From NCBI GenBank assembly GCA_007922225.1, contig ML680046.1:310906-374905 (forward strand): a stretch of 64,000 bases of DNA. Direction: 5' to 3'. The stretch is from Emydura subglobosa. Lineage: Eukaryota > Chordata > Testudines > Chelidae. Shown here one piece after another: positions 1-10,224 of this stretch; positions within the stretch are counted from its first letter, which is position 1, and each line of letters begins with the position of its first letter. Below the pieces are notes generated by a model. That model was not told the DNA's origin and did not search any database. It saw only the letters and a program-made list of their open reading frames with translations. The position numbers and the translations under genes were made by a program.

Positions 1-1069
1 GTTTACTTTATCAATGATTAGTCCGTACTAGGCCAGTCCCTTTAAACTAGTCCCTGTGAGTTCAACTTTACCCTCTAAATGTACTAGTTCAATCTTCTCA
101 GTTAGTGCCATGTTAGGTGATGCCCACTGCACAGTAGCTGTGTAAAATGAGATAACATCCACTCACGCATAAACTCTGAAGTTAGTTAAGGACAACTTCT
201 TACAGGCCATTCCCCTTGTTATTTCCATTTAACACTCTTTCCTCCCTTCTGTTTTGCCCTCTCCACCAATCTGTACATTTCTTATATTTTAACCTTGCAT
301 TTAGAGGCCCATAATCCTGTTGCATCCTTCTCTCTGTGCTCTCATCTTGCTGATGTTGTTGGGTTTTTCATTTTCCACACATAAATGACTCATTTATTAC
401 ACTAAGGGAACTGGGTGTTTGACAACAGCTTACAAACGTCCTCTGAACTGAGCTCTGAATGGGCTTCATGAATAACATGTTAAAAAAGAGGTGATGTGCT
501 TTGACTTTGGCTCTTTGGAATCCATACATCACCCTACCCACCATCACTTAAACAGCAATTGCTGTGAGCAATATGCATTCAGCCAGGCAGAAATATGCTT
601 TATGAAACCTGCTTACAAAACTTTAAAAGTTTAAAAAATAAAAGTTTTGCTGGCACAGGGCTGGGATTTCTTTCCTCACCCCTTACTGATATAGTTATGC
701 AATAGCTCCAGTACAGATACAAGTTAGAAATAAGTCCTTTTGCCATTAAAGCTTTTCTGGAAACTGGTTTAAGCTATACCAGCAAAAGACTTCTAAGCTT
801 CATCTCCAATGGTGGAGTTTGCCAGTATAACTCCAATGGTATACCTAAGCCAGAAAACACTTTCAAGTTCAGACGCAGCCCAAGTTCAATTTATCCTTTT
901 GCTCCTCTGTAACTTTTCCAGAGTTGAGGACTTTTTGAAAAGCTAGAAGGGTAAAAGGAAAATTGAAAAGAAGAAAGTAAAAGAGAGTGGAGGGAAATAC
1001 CTAGTTATGACTTGTTCTATTCGGTGAGAAAAAAGGAATGAGAAAGGGGAAATCAAAACCTACAACATT
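1..1069. other. Unassigned non-coding DNA
   Basis: No gene or clear repeat boundary is seen. Around 690-890 there is a faint resemblance to the GTCTACACT-type elements found elsewhere in the window, with recurring words such as GCTATACC, CCAGCAAAAG and GCCAGTATAA, so an old decayed DNA transposon may lie here. The rest is AT-rich unique-looking sequence with no long open frame. Confidence 0.5.
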
Positions 1070-1310
1070 TCAAAGTGTTTGGTTTTGGCAAAAATATGGA
1101 CCATTTGGGATAAATGAAATTATGGAAAATGGAAGTTTTCAGTTTTGAAGGAAAGCCCTTTTTCTGCTTGAATAAGTTTCAAAGGGAAAATTTCAATAAG
1201 CCTTTCCCACAAGATTTTACATTTTCTGGATATCAGCAAAAAAATTGAGGACATTTTTAACACTGCATTTCCAGTTTCAAGCTGGGTTGGTCACTTCATG
1301 GAGATGGAGT
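1070..1310. repeat. T/A-rich element, possible AGAGCTGGT-family relative
   Basis: The stretch is built of alternating AAAATTT, GGAAAATT and TTTTGGCAAAA words, as in the elements near 26.2, 34.4 and 62.1 kb, which end in an AGAGCTGGT-like terminal repeat. No clean terminal repeat is visible here, so this is a weak family assignment from composition and word sharing only. Confidence 0.3.
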
Positions 1311-1324
1311 GATTGAAGTTACTT

Positions 1325-1470
1325 GGTATTTATATTACTGCATCTGAAGAAGAGAGCTGAAGTCTCTCGAAAGCTTATGCCTGCAAATATTAAATTTGTT
1401 AGTCTTTAAAGTGCCACAGAATTCTCGTTGTTTTTGCTGTATACAGACTAACATGGCTACCTCTCTGGAG
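1325..1470 (+). mobile_element. Penelope-like element 3' end
   Basis: The segment contains the run CTGAAGA, a short hairpin, CGAAAGCTTATGC, then TTAGTCTTTAAAGTGCCACA and ACTAACATGGCTACC. I recognise this order as the terminal repeat of Penelope-like retroelements in reptiles. The minus-strand copy at 47.5 kb carries the same string next to a Penelope-type reverse-transcriptase fragment, which links this end to that class. No coding part remains here; the copy is a 3' end only. Assignment to the class is fairly secure, subfamily unknown. Confidence 0.65.
1330..1396 (+). ncRNA. Hammerhead-ribozyme-like motif in Penelope-like end
   Basis: A CTGAAGA box (1344-1350) is followed by a 5-bp stem (GAGAG 1352-1356 with CTCTC 1364-1368), then GAAA (1369-1372) and a tiny stem GC-TTAT-GC (1373-1380). 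This is the order of the hammerhead core CUGANGA, stem II, GAAA, stem III. TGCA at 1339-1342 can pair with TGCA at 1382-1385 as part of stem I. There is one extra A after CTGAAGA, and the U expected just 3' of stem III is C (1381), so this copy is probably poorly active or inactive. Hammerhead variants in Penelope-like elements are described in the literature; activity here is inference. Confidence 0.45.
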
Positions 1471-1479
1471 GTATTTTTT

Positions 1480-1997
1480 CTGTTTCTCTGAATGGCTGAA
1501 CCTCTCCCATGTGCATAACAAGGTTGGAAAAGAGAGTCTGCTCTCTTTCTCAGAGGAAGAGGCTGCAGTTTATATGCTCTGTGCCTCTGCGGGAGCCCTG
1601 TTATAAAAGTCACAAACCTTCTGCCCTTTAAGCACCCCTATGTTGTCTATCTTTTCAATTCTTATAATCCCCTATACAGCGGAAATGGTATTGTCATTAT
1701 CACCGGATATTCTGCCACACTTTAATGACCAATTAAAAAAGCATCACAAAAAAGGTCAGCGTTGTTTCAATTTTGCAGAGTTTGAAATTGATCTATTTTT
1801 TTATTGTTTGCAACATTTATAATTTATTGGAAACCAAATGCGTGCCCATAAATTACAAGTTCCAGTAACAATTTCAATAACCATTTTGATTTAAAAAGGC
1901 CACAACAATTGCAAAGACTTAAAAAAAAATCAATATTGCTGACAATCTTGCATTAACAATTTTGAAAAAAAAAAAAATGAAGCTATTTTTATTCATA
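1480..1997. other. Unassigned AT-rich DNA
   Basis: There is no gene-like frame beyond a 60-residue open frame at 1640-1822, with no recognisable motif. Poly-A tracts occur at 1920-1930 and 1963-1978. No repeat family was recognised. Confidence 0.5.
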
Positions 1998-2115
1998 GAT
2001 TCCAAAGTCAGAACAGACCAGTGTGATCAAGTCTGAGCTCTTGCATGACACAGGCCATAGAACTTCCCTGAAATTATTCTAATTTTAAGTGAAAATCTTT
2101 GCCTCAGTAGTTTCA
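1998..2115 (-). mobile_element. CR1-clade LINE 3' end, diverged
   Basis: Read on the minus strand, this ends with the motif order seen in the 26.5, 42.4 and 60.8 kb copies: a conserved 3' tail in which a GATCA-type word precedes a run resembling GGTCCCTTCTGGCC, then ATAGATT. Here it is heavily mutated (AGATTCCAAAGTCAGAACAG on the plus strand). I read it as the 3' end of an old CR1-like LINE of the third lineage in the window. Confidence 0.45.
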
Positions 2116-2194
2116 ATCAGCTGTACCCATTACACCCTCTTGATTTATGCCATTGTAGGTATATTGCCAGCACTTCCCCAAGAAGGTGGAGGTA

Positions 2195-2540
2195 CTGGGA
2201 ACCAAGGGTGGGAGATATGATAACAGCCTTTAGCTACCTGAAAGGGGGTTCCAAGGAGGATGGAGCTAGGCTGTTCTCAGTGGTGGCAGATGACAGAACT
2301 AGGAGCAAAGGTCTCAAGTTGCAGTGGGGGAGGTCTAGGTTGTATATTAGGAAAAAAAAATCACTAGGAGGGTGGTAAAGCACTGGAATGGGTTACCTAG
2401 GGAGATGGTTTTTAAGGTGCAGCTTGACAAAGCCCTGGCTGGGATGATTTAGTTGGGGTTGGTCCTGCTTTGAGCAGCAGGTTGGACTAGATGAACACCT
2501 GAGGTCCCTTCCATCCCTAATCTTCTATGACTCTATGACA
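2195..2540 (+). mobile_element. CR1 LINE 3' end (truncated)
   Basis: The segment encodes, with breaks, the last part of CR1 ORF2 (the region corresponding to Ala-Phe-Tyr-Leu-Lys-Gly-Gly-Ser through the Trp-Asn-Gly-Leu-Pro-like block). It ends with the CR1 3' tail: CCCTGGCTGGGATGATTTAG, TTGGTCCTGCTTTGAGCAG, GACTAGATGA, GAGGTCCCTTCCATCCCTAA, then a short TCTATGA repeat typical of CR1 termini. It is 5' truncated, as most CR1 copies are. Frameshifts and a poly-A expansion near 2351 show that it is long dead. Confidence 0.85.
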
Positions 2541-2714
2541 CTGTCACTGATCTTTTGTACAATCCCCGGGACTGCCACTGCAGACTGATTTGCAAATGAG
2601 ATTGGATTTAAGAACTGTAGTTTTCAGTAGCTGCCACCATCTGCTGATGCATCAATGGAACTCTCCAACTTTGTCTGAAATCAGCCTCTCTCTTCTATGG
2701 ATCATTACCCTCAT

Positions 2715-3300
2715 GGTGGTGTGATGGTGCTTAACTCCCCTCACCTGCAAGGCAAGGGAAAGAACCCAGTTAGTCATGCTCTGTGCCTGGTGGAAGGAGC
2801 GAACTAATTACTTCCAGGCCAGAAGAGGCAGAGCTAGCTTGTACAAGTATACTGAAGACACTTGGTTGAGGGTGGGAGGACAGGATGGTGAAGTTAGGTT
2901 CGAGTGCTCTGCTGGAGAGAAACCCTGGACTAGAACTTAACAGGCAGAATGCGGGGGGAAAGCGGGGCGTGGAGTGGAGAAAAGGAGAACTACAGGGAAG
3001 GGCTGTTGATCCGAAGACTTGTTTGAATCTTTATTTGGAATTGTTTGTGCTACCTCACAAGGGGCTTAGATTTTTATTTGACTTGGTCAGAGGACCAAGC
3101 CACAGAATACCCTGAGAGGCAGTCAGGAGAAGATGCAGGCAGGGAGAGGCTATTGCTGGCCTGAGGGAAAGCCTAGTAAGGGATGTCTGAGTTGACGACC
3201 CAGTGGAATGCTGTTAGCAAGGGTGAGGTGGTGCTCCCCCCCACTGAGATGAGGATGCACTCTTACTGGGGAGAAGTGGGGGAAAGAGATGCCCCAATAG
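2715..3300 (+). mobile_element. Solo LTR-like element
   Basis: The segment has the look of a reptile LTR-type unit: it starts near TGTGATGGTGC and runs through a purine-rich middle with AAACCCTGGACT. Next comes a T-rich stretch with TTTATTTGGAATTGTTTGTG, and it ends in a GGGGAGAAGTGGGGGAAAG block. A very similar order is known to me from turtle LTR sequences, but a second copy is not present in the window and no internal retroviral gene flanks it. The 76-residue open frame at 2885-3115 is likely fortuitous. Confidence 0.4.
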
Positions 3301-3714
3301 AGTTAAAGATAAAAACCTCATTTATGGCTTTTTGCTAATAGCACTTGTTCAGGTAGCAAACAAGAAACGCTCCATATAATGAACTACTGTGATTAACCCG
3401 GCACCTATCCTAAGGGAGCAGCAAATTAGTCCAAAACTGAGTAAAAGATCAAGCAGAAAAGAGAGAGAAAAATAGATCCTCAGCTTGTGAAAACTGGCAT
3501 ACCTCCCTTGACATCACAGGTGCAAAGCTGACTTATGGCCTTGCACACAGCAATATATACATGACTGCTTCAGATGTATTCTTCTTCCTGCCCCTTTTGA
3601 CCAGAGTGGCTAGCCAAGGTTTGGGGCCTTGTGCATTGTTTCTATCAGAAGAAAGGAAGGATGGTGTCAGATATATTCGTTGATACAATCCCATTTATTT
3701 ACCAAGGAACATAC
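3301..3714. other. Unassigned DNA between two LTR-like units
   Basis: No repeat family or coding sequence was recognised. Short open frames show no motifs. Confidence 0.4.
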
Positions 3715-4110
3715 TGTGACAGAGTCGCACATCTCACTGCCAGACTAGTGCCTCCTGCTGCTTGTCTGGGGACTAGCTTCAATCCAACAGCCATGTCTGC
3801 AGTCTGCATACCATCATTCTGCCCCCCAGTTCACCTGTGGCCCTTCCTACAGTTGTTAGGACCCACAGTCCTAGGACCTTCCCTGCCTGTCCTCCAGGCC
3901 TACTGCCACCCACTACTGCAGGCCTCTCAGCCCACAAGAGACACAGCCTTCCGTCTTTGAGCTCCAGGCAGTGAGTGCTTGCCTCTGCAACTCCTTTTAT
4001 ATGGGCCTGTTGGCCTTTGATTGGCTGTTCCTCCCAGCTTCTCTCCTATTGGCTGCCTCCTGCACAGTTGCCATAGGACTGCTTTTAATCCCTTAAGTGC
4101 CACACACATA
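3715..4110 (-). mobile_element. LTR-like element, copy 1 (minus orientation)
   Basis: It shares blocks in the same order with 59011-59783: CACTGCCAGNCTNGTGCCTC, GGGGATTAGCT-like, then a TATA-like box and two ATTGG boxes, then TTTTAATCCCTTAA against TATTAACTCCTTAC. On the minus strand these become two CCAAT boxes (4052-4048 and 4024-4020) followed by a CATATAAAAG TATA box (4002-3993), a normal RNA polymerase II promoter order. The outer end near 4110 is diverged. I interpret this as a solo LTR read on the minus strand, with no internal region. Confidence 0.5.
3991..4052 (-). promoter_or_regulatory. CCAAT-CCAAT-TATA promoter remnant of LTR copy 1
   Basis: On the minus strand, two CCAAT boxes 28 bp apart lie about 20 bp upstream of a TATAAAA box. 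The same spacing is kept at 59651-59710 in the other copy, which argues that the arrangement is ancestral to the family rather than chance. Confidence 0.5.
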
Positions 4111-4304
4111 AAGTCCCATTTCCCTGAATACAGTAGGACACAAACCAGAAGAGACAGTCTGATTGATCATAGCTCCAGCCTCTTTCTAGCTAGCACTCTG
4201 CCCAAAGACTCTCTCTTCTTAGCTTGTTCCCAGGGTCACACTGCCAGTGTATCTCTTGGGCTTCCTTGATGCCTTCTCTGCGTGCTTCCCTGTATTTCTT
4301 CTGC

Positions 4305-4305
4305 T

Positions 4306-4336
<31 letters not shown>
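4305..4336. repeat. (CT)n/(CA)n microsatellite
   Basis: An uninterrupted CT run passes into CACACACA. It creates artificial Leu-Ser and Arg-Glu open frames on the two strands, which should not be taken as genes. Confidence 0.9.
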
Positions 4337-4597
4337 GCTCAGACAAACAATCTCCATCATTACACAAACACTCTCCACTCTCTGAATTTGCATTCAGAGC
4401 CCAGAAAACCCCTTTGCCCACAGAGCTCAGTTTCTGGCTGGCCTTGTATGTGTCCTGTGTTCTGGGCATTGGCGCCTATTGTTTCAGCTACCTATTCCAT
4501 AAAGGGTCTTAATGACTTACATTTATCCTCACTGCTCACTGAAGGGCAGCTCTTATTCTGACCATCGTCAGAAAGGTTTTACCCAACTCTCAGTATA

Positions 4598-4715
4598 ATA
4601 GTATTAATTATTATTATTTATTGGCAGTGCCTAGGTACCTCTGTCATGAACCAGGGCCCCATGGTTAGGTGCTGTGCAGATGCAGATAGTCTCTGCCTCG
4701 AAGATCTTAGTACCC
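4598..4715 (-). mobile_element. MIR/CORE-SINE 3' part
   Basis: An AT-rich ATTATTATTTATTG start is followed by CAGGGCCCCATGGTTAGGTG, CTGTGCAGA and AGTCTCTGCCTCGAAGATC. On the minus strand this is the tail of the CORE-SINE also seen complete at 5543-5775 and 62470-62745 (the block around CACCTAGCAC-AATGAGG-CCT). Only the 3' part is retained. Confidence 0.55.
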
Positions 4716-5542
4716 CCTTCAAATTTAAAACCAATAGGGTGAAAAACATTTCTTGGTGCAATGGTTACATGTTAGAAGCAGTTTCAATATCGCATTTGTG
4801 AGCTTTTTCCCTTTTCATGGTAACTAATTATCTCAATGGCTTGATATAGTAAGACACAGAATGGCAACCCACTGAAACTGGTCCACGTAATGAATAATAG
4901 ATATACCCTCCACACCCCACACAGGACAGCTGGTGCCTACTATAAATCTAAGCTTCCCGCAGGAGTTCTTGGGGGCCACCGTCAGATACCTATTGACACA
5001 TCTGCTTGGCTGGCCTAGTGCTATGCAGACCTGCGACCATCCCTAATGCCAATTTCTTATCCACAGCTTCTTTTTATAGCCTTTGTGACATCATCCTGAC
5101 ACCAGAATCATGTCCTTAGGAGTTTGATTACATCTTCCTAGGACATGTAAAGCTGTTCTGCAAAATCCTATAGCCCAGCTTTGCTGTAACCCTTTTCACT
5201 ATGAACCTTGAAGCCTCCTTCCTTCCTTTCCTTTATGGGCTGGTCTATATGGTAGCATTTTACTATGTTTGCAACCAATCGTGAAGAATACAGTTAGAGG
5301 ATACAGCTGTGCATTTTTTGCACGCAGTGTACATCAAATCAGGTTTAGCTTTTTAATTTATATATAAATCCTCATAAATATAATGGTGATTAAACTGTCA
5401 GGGTTTGAATAAACCTGAACCCTCAGGGTTTAATCATGATGAGCTGGCAGGGTAGCATATGTGAGTTGTGGTTTATACTGACCACAAAGCTTGGTTCAGC
5501 ATAGTATCAGCTGTCAAGAACGAATGAGCTGAGCGTAGCGAA
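4716..5542. other. Unassigned DNA with weak inverted repeat
   Basis: No gene is seen. Around 5395-5450 the block CTGTCAGGGTTTGAATAAACC is followed by an inverted partner (GAACCCTCAGGGTTTAATCA), suggesting a decayed DNA transposon beginning near the GGTCTATATGGTAGC word at 5240. The terminal repeats are too diverged to place. Confidence 0.4.
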
Positions 5543-5775
5543 GGGTAGTGTGGCCTAGTGGGTAGGCTACTGTGCTGAAAGTCTAGAGTCTAGTCCCAGC
5601 TCTGCCATGGAGCTGCTGTGTGATTTTAGATAATTCCCTTCAACTTTCTATGCATCTGTTGAGTCTATTTAGGCTGTCAGCAATTCAGGGCATGGACCTT
5701 GTCTGTACAGAACCTAGCAACATGAGGCTCTCATCTTGCTCAGGGCCTCCGGGCTCGATAAACAACAATCTAGTT
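5543..5775 (+). mobile_element. MIR/CORE-SINE, near full length
   Basis: The tRNA-like head begins GTAGTGTGGCCTAGTGGGTA (box A region). It is followed by a degenerate box B region (GTCTAGTCCCAGC) and the core CTCTGCCATGGAGCTGCTGT with GTGTGATTTTAGATAATTCC. The tail holds GGGCATGGACCTTGTCTGTA, AGAACCTAGCAACATGAGGC and ATAAACAA. This is the standard order of an amniote MIR-type SINE; transcription would be by RNA polymerase III from the head, but the copy is old. Confidence 0.75.
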
Positions 5776-6620
5776 CTTCACAGGAGCGTTCCAAACATAG
5801 CAACCTTCTGTAGGGTGTTGAAGTGACAGGGAGAAGTGATAGCCAAGGGAGAGCACTGAAGTGGGTGAAAGAGATAAGGGACATTTGAAGCGTGACTAGA
5901 AAGAAATGAGAGTTGTCAGGAAGCCCACTAACGTGGCTGCCTATGAAAAAGCCAACTGAGGCACCAAGAAGAGAGAAAAGAGACAGCAGGGGGAGGTAAT
6001 AAGAAATGTAAGAAAGTTGGGCAAATCTATGATGACATAACGAGACTGGAGATTTGGAATTGTTTACCCTAGTCTTGATAACTCATCACCGACGACTCAT
6101 CAAAAACTACTTATGTCTTGGCTATCTAAAACTGCCTCCATTTAATATTATTGTCTCGTCATTGAGATACATACAGGTGCCCCCAAAAGTTGTCAGACAG
6201 AGGGGCTGTGGTGTCGTTAGCTGTGTACTGGGATGGCAATGTTTTGCCTTACTCTGTAAATCAGTCTTCAATGCAGAGAGACAGCCATTTTGGGTTAAGC
6301 TCAGTGCAAACTGTCAGAGGAGACACCCCCTGTGCTCCTCCTAGAGACCTGACTTTTGTGCTTTCTTCTTTAAATGTTCTCTTAATGCTATTGCCTCTTT
6401 GCCCTGAGTGATTATCCAATCTTTGGAGCCTTGCAGGATTGTTTCCATTAGTAATATGAGTAAGGGATATGCTTGTTGTCGTATTTATTTACCCAAAAAT
6501 GTATACAAAGATCGGCTTCCCTGAAAACAATCAACAGCAGGTAGTTTCCTTGTGTAGAAATCTACACATCTGCCATTTCGGTGAGCTCTGTGTCCAAGAA
6601 ACTCTGTCTCTTTGCTTCCT
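5776..6620. other. Unassigned DNA
   Basis: No coding gene or repeat was recognised. Open frames at 6054-6344 and 6190-6411 overlap one another in different frames and lack motifs. Confidence 0.45.
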
Positions 6621-6621
6621 C

Positions 6622-6850
6622 TCTGTCCATGTCTACACTAGGATTGCCTTGCCAGTATAGCTATACCAGTGTACTATAACTAGCAAAGTGCTCCTGGTGT
6701 GGACACAGCTTATACCGCAAAGCTGTGCTTCTACTGGTATAGGTTATTACAGCCCCCTGAGTGAAACAAGCTATGCTGATAAAAATGTAGTTTTCCTGAT
6801 ATAACTGTGTCTACACTAGAGGCTTCTGCCAACATAGCTGTGTACGTCGG
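6622..6850. mobile_element. GTCTACACT-type non-autonomous DNA transposon (composite)
   Basis: CCATGTCTACACTAGGATTG starts the unit near 6628. An inverted GGTGTGGACACAG follows near 6697 and a further ATAACTGTGTCTACACTAGA near 6801. Internal words such as GCCAGTATAGCTATACCAG are typical of this family of small hAT-like elements in turtles. The presence of three terminal-type blocks suggests either internal sub-terminal copies, normal for the family, or two adjacent insertions. Confidence 0.6.
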
Positions 6851-7894
6851 ACGTCACACCTCTTCTTCCTCCACCCCAACCCCATGACCAAAGTCTTCAG
6901 TATAGACGTGGTTTCAGGGCCATGCTCACAACTTCTGTCTCCCATATACAGGCAGCAGCCCCATCTCCTTACCCCTGCATTTACAAATCCCTGGAGCTTA
7001 GCTCTGGCCTGCCTGTCATGTGAACTAGTGACCTGGGCTGTCACCTCCACTGTCTGCAGCTGTCTTTACTACACGAAAGAGCTTGACCACGCCTTCTGTT
7101 GATTTGGAAAGAGGGTGCATGGCATAGCCATTTGCTTTCATAAGGTCTGAGATTGTCTTTGGATCAAAGCCCCGCCCCCGGGTGACAGATATTAACAATA
7201 TAAATAAAGATCATTCTGTCTGAAAGCATTTGTTTTGTTCTTGTGCATGGAAGAATATAGCAGGGGTGAAGATGGAAGATTGCTGGACTACAGTGGCATG
7301 ACATTGTTTTCTCCACGTTAATTACGTGTACTAAGCATGGGGTATTAAAGATACCAACAGCATCTAATTAACAATTTAAGTGGAAGTGTAAATAAATCGT
7401 GTCATTAGACACCAGGTTTTAGTTGGCTGGAAGAGTTTAGAGACACACACTGCAAAGTGTGAAAGGAAGGAGAATGTGAATCAGTTTAACTAGATTCGTT
7501 CAATTATTTTTTTTTACAATCCCCCTTAAACTGCTAATTAACGGATATTGCACTTTAAATACCTGAAACTTAGTACAAGTAAATAACATGGAGGACAGGA
7601 TAGAACACAGGCAGCACACAGCTGATAAAGGACAGCAGCAATGATTTCCCATCCAAGGCACTGCCTTGGAGGCAGAAATATCCACTGGGAACAGGCATGT
7701 TCTCACTTTCTCGCATCCTGTCCCATTGTACAGTATGAGAAGATCCAAGGCCCAGTGAAGCCAATAGAAGAGACTACAGTCTCCAGTAGGAGATGGATCA
7801 GACCCTAAATCTATAAGGGGACTTTAGGGGTAGGAAGATCCAAGATAATTTATTTGGAAGTAAACATCTCTTTAGCCAGAAAACCATGTATGTT
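6851..7894. other. Unassigned DNA
   Basis: No gene is seen. Overlapping open frames on both strands at 6811-7102 and 7500-7764 are without motifs. No repeat family was recognised with confidence. Confidence 0.45.
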
Positions 7895-8310
7895 TGTGGA
7901 TCATAAAGCCAGGAAGGTCCACTGTGATTATCTAGTCTGATCTCCTATATAAATGGCCATTGGACTTCCCGGAATTAATTCTTGTTTGAAAAATTGCCGG
8001 TAATGGATAATCTACCACTACCCTTGGCGAATTATTCCGATGGTTAATTACCCTCACTCTTACAAATCTGTGCCTTAGTTACAGTCTGAGTTTGTCCAGC
8101 TTCAACTTCCAGCCATTAGATCCTAGTTATACCTTTATCCGCTAGACTGAAGAGCCTCTTCTCAAATTTCTGTTCTCCATGTAGGTACTTAGAGACGGAT
8201 CAAGCCACCCCTTAACCTTCTCTTTGTTAAACTAAATAGATTAAGCTCCTTGAGGCTACCACTAAAGCATGTTTTCCAATCCTATTCAAGATATGGGTGT
8301 CCAGCTCTGT
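7895..8310 (-). mobile_element. CR1-clade LINE 3' region, third lineage
   Basis: Read on the minus strand, the segment ends in the tail TAATCACAGTGGACCTTCCT followed by GGCTTTATGATCC, equivalent to the tails at 26.5, 42.4 and 61.8 kb. About 350 bp of upstream ORF2 C-terminal sequence precedes it, with many stops. The plus strand carries the inverse words CTACCACTACCCTTGG and GAAGAGCCTCTTCTCAAAT, characteristic of this LINE lineage. It is 5' truncated and inactive. Confidence 0.65.
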
Positions 8311-8448
8311 GGGTGTGCTTTCGGGAGAATGGTATAGTACAGGGTGTAGCTGTGGCTTTACAGCCACAGCCCATTTTACATGGGTAGCTGAGAAGTCACC
8401 CAGCAACTCTTTATATTTATACTGATCTCAGCCATTGGGGCTGATTGC

Positions 8449-9030
8449 TGGGCGTGTCTACACTACAGCCCTAAGCCGACCTATGTTAGAAGGAGAGTTT
8501 CTACACTACACTCCTTCTGTCGGTGGTTTGCGTACTCATCAGGATGACTTCTACTGGCGAAAGAGGGGCAGTGTGAGGGGGCTGAGAGCCCTCCACGCAG
8601 CTCCTAGCCAGAAGCCCAGCTGCGCCCCCCCACCACCACCACCTCCGCCCTCGGCTCTCAGCTCCCCGCTCCCAGCTGGGAATGGGGGGCAGCCATCCAG
8701 GCTTCTTTCCTCCCTGAGCAGGGAGCCTCCGGGCAGCAACCCAGCTGGGAGCGGGAAGCAAGGGAAGACAAGCTGTAGCTGCCCGGCTTTCTTGTCAAGT
8801 TGGAGCCGTTAAATTGACAAGAACAGCCAACAGCTGATGTAAGTAATGCAGGGGCTACTCGGACACTGCACCACCCTAACTACATTGACATAAGCCTTAC
8901 GCCTCTCATGGAGGTGGAGTTTTTATGTTAGGGTGGCAGGGCACTTACATCGGTGGGCTGAGGCTTTAGTGTAGACACCGGTATAATTAGGTCAATGTAA
9001 GCTGCCTTACATCAATCTAACTGTGTCCAT
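8449..9030. mobile_element. GTCTACACT-type DNA transposon, 0.58 kb
   Basis: The left end is GGGCGTGTCTACACTACAG. The right part has the inverted TTTAGTGTAGACACCG near 8966 and AATTAGGTCAATGTAAGCTG, complementary in type to CTAAGCCGACCTATGTTAG near 8470. The centre is GC-rich (8600-8780), with a CCACCACCACC run that creates a proline-rich false open frame at 8435-8812. It is a non-autonomous element without transposase. Confidence 0.65.
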
Positions 9031-9099
9031 GAGCTCTGGGGGAGTGCACACCACAGTGGGGGACCTTCTGACAGTGGCCAGTACCAGAGCTTCAAAGGA

Positions 9100-9312
9100 A
9101 GTATACAGAACAGGGAAACTTCAGAGAGATCCACCTTTTATTCACCTCCTGGCTTATGACAGTCAGAGATTTAGGGTCAACCCAAGCATAGGGTTGCGTC
9201 TCTGACCATCTTGGCTAATTGCCATTGATGGACCTATCCTCCATGACCTTATCTTGTTCTTTTTGGAACTCCATTATACTTTTGGCCTTCACAACTACTC
9301 AGGAATGACTAT
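9100..9312 (-). mobile_element. CR1-clade LINE fragment, second lineage
   Basis: On the plus strand the order is AGTCAGAGATTTAGGGTCAA, CTTGGCTAATTGCCATTGAT, GGACCTATCCTCCATGACCT and TTTTGGCCTTCACAACTACT. It matches 30840-31010 in the same orientation and, inverted, 39250-39400. It is therefore a minus-strand piece of the LINE whose 3' end reads CAGTATGGCCATTCTTATG-like. The last 100 bp of the 3' end are missing. Confidence 0.7.
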
Positions 9313-10224
9313 TCCTGGTCTTTATGCAAGGTGGGGTTGAAGGAAGACTCCTCGTATTCACTCTTCCACCCATAAAGAGCCAGCCACAATCTTACTTGTG
9401 CTAGTTAGTCTGGGAGCTAGAGAGCCAGAAGGAACCGCAGGTTTTATCTGTGTCCAACAGTCTCAGTAAAGAATCCTCTATATTCATTATAACTAAGGCT
9501 TATCTCTTCTCTGTGGCAGCATTTTTATAGGTTCTTCAAGGGGAAAGAGGCAGGCTCTCTCTATAGGTGCTTTTTAAAAAGGATACCATTCCCTAATTTA
9601 AATGTAATCTCATTTTATCACCTGAGTGCTTAGTGGAATACCATTAAATGTGTCAGAGATGTATTTTAGCCAAAGGAAATCTTTTAAGGTAGACATTAGC
9701 GAGGCAAGGTGTCTCTGTTCAAGTGTTTGCTGAAAACCTTTATTCTTGTTATTAGTCTGTTTGTCTTCTGGCTCTTTTCATACAGATTTTTCTAGAAACA
9801 AAACCATTTAATAGATGTTTAATAAAACCAAGATCTCCAACCACCAAAATAACACCACTACGAAACCCAAATTAATCAAATCAATGCAAAATTATATGGA
9901 CATCAAATCCATAAACTAATTTCCATCAATATTTTTATCACAATATCTCCTGTGTAACCCAAGAAAATAGCTTCTTGCAATAAAGCAATTAACTATGCAG
10001 CAAGGCTTCTCATCTCCTACTGTAGGTTTTGCATTGTCAGTAATGGCATTATGCTATCTCCCTCAAAATCCATCTAGCCAAGGTTCCAGGTACACAACAG
10101 CAAAATAAAAGATAAAACTTACTGAAATTAAATTCACTTGCAATGCATACTGATAAATATTTCTTATCTCTAGAGCACTCTTGTGAAGAAATGTACACTC
10201 CCTTGGGAGTACTTAAAAGCCATT
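9313..10224. other. Unassigned AT-rich DNA
   Basis: There is no open frame of interest and no repeat was recognised. The piece 9780-10000 is rich in AAACC and CAAAT words but has no tandem structure. Confidence 0.45.

Noticed and set aside
4247..4561. Leu/Ser-rich membrane-like peptide
   Set aside because: Produced by the (CT)n microsatellite at 4305-4336.
8435..8812. Proline-rich 125-residue open frame
   Set aside because: The proline run is a CCACCACC microsatellite inside a DNA transposon; the opposite strand is open as well.
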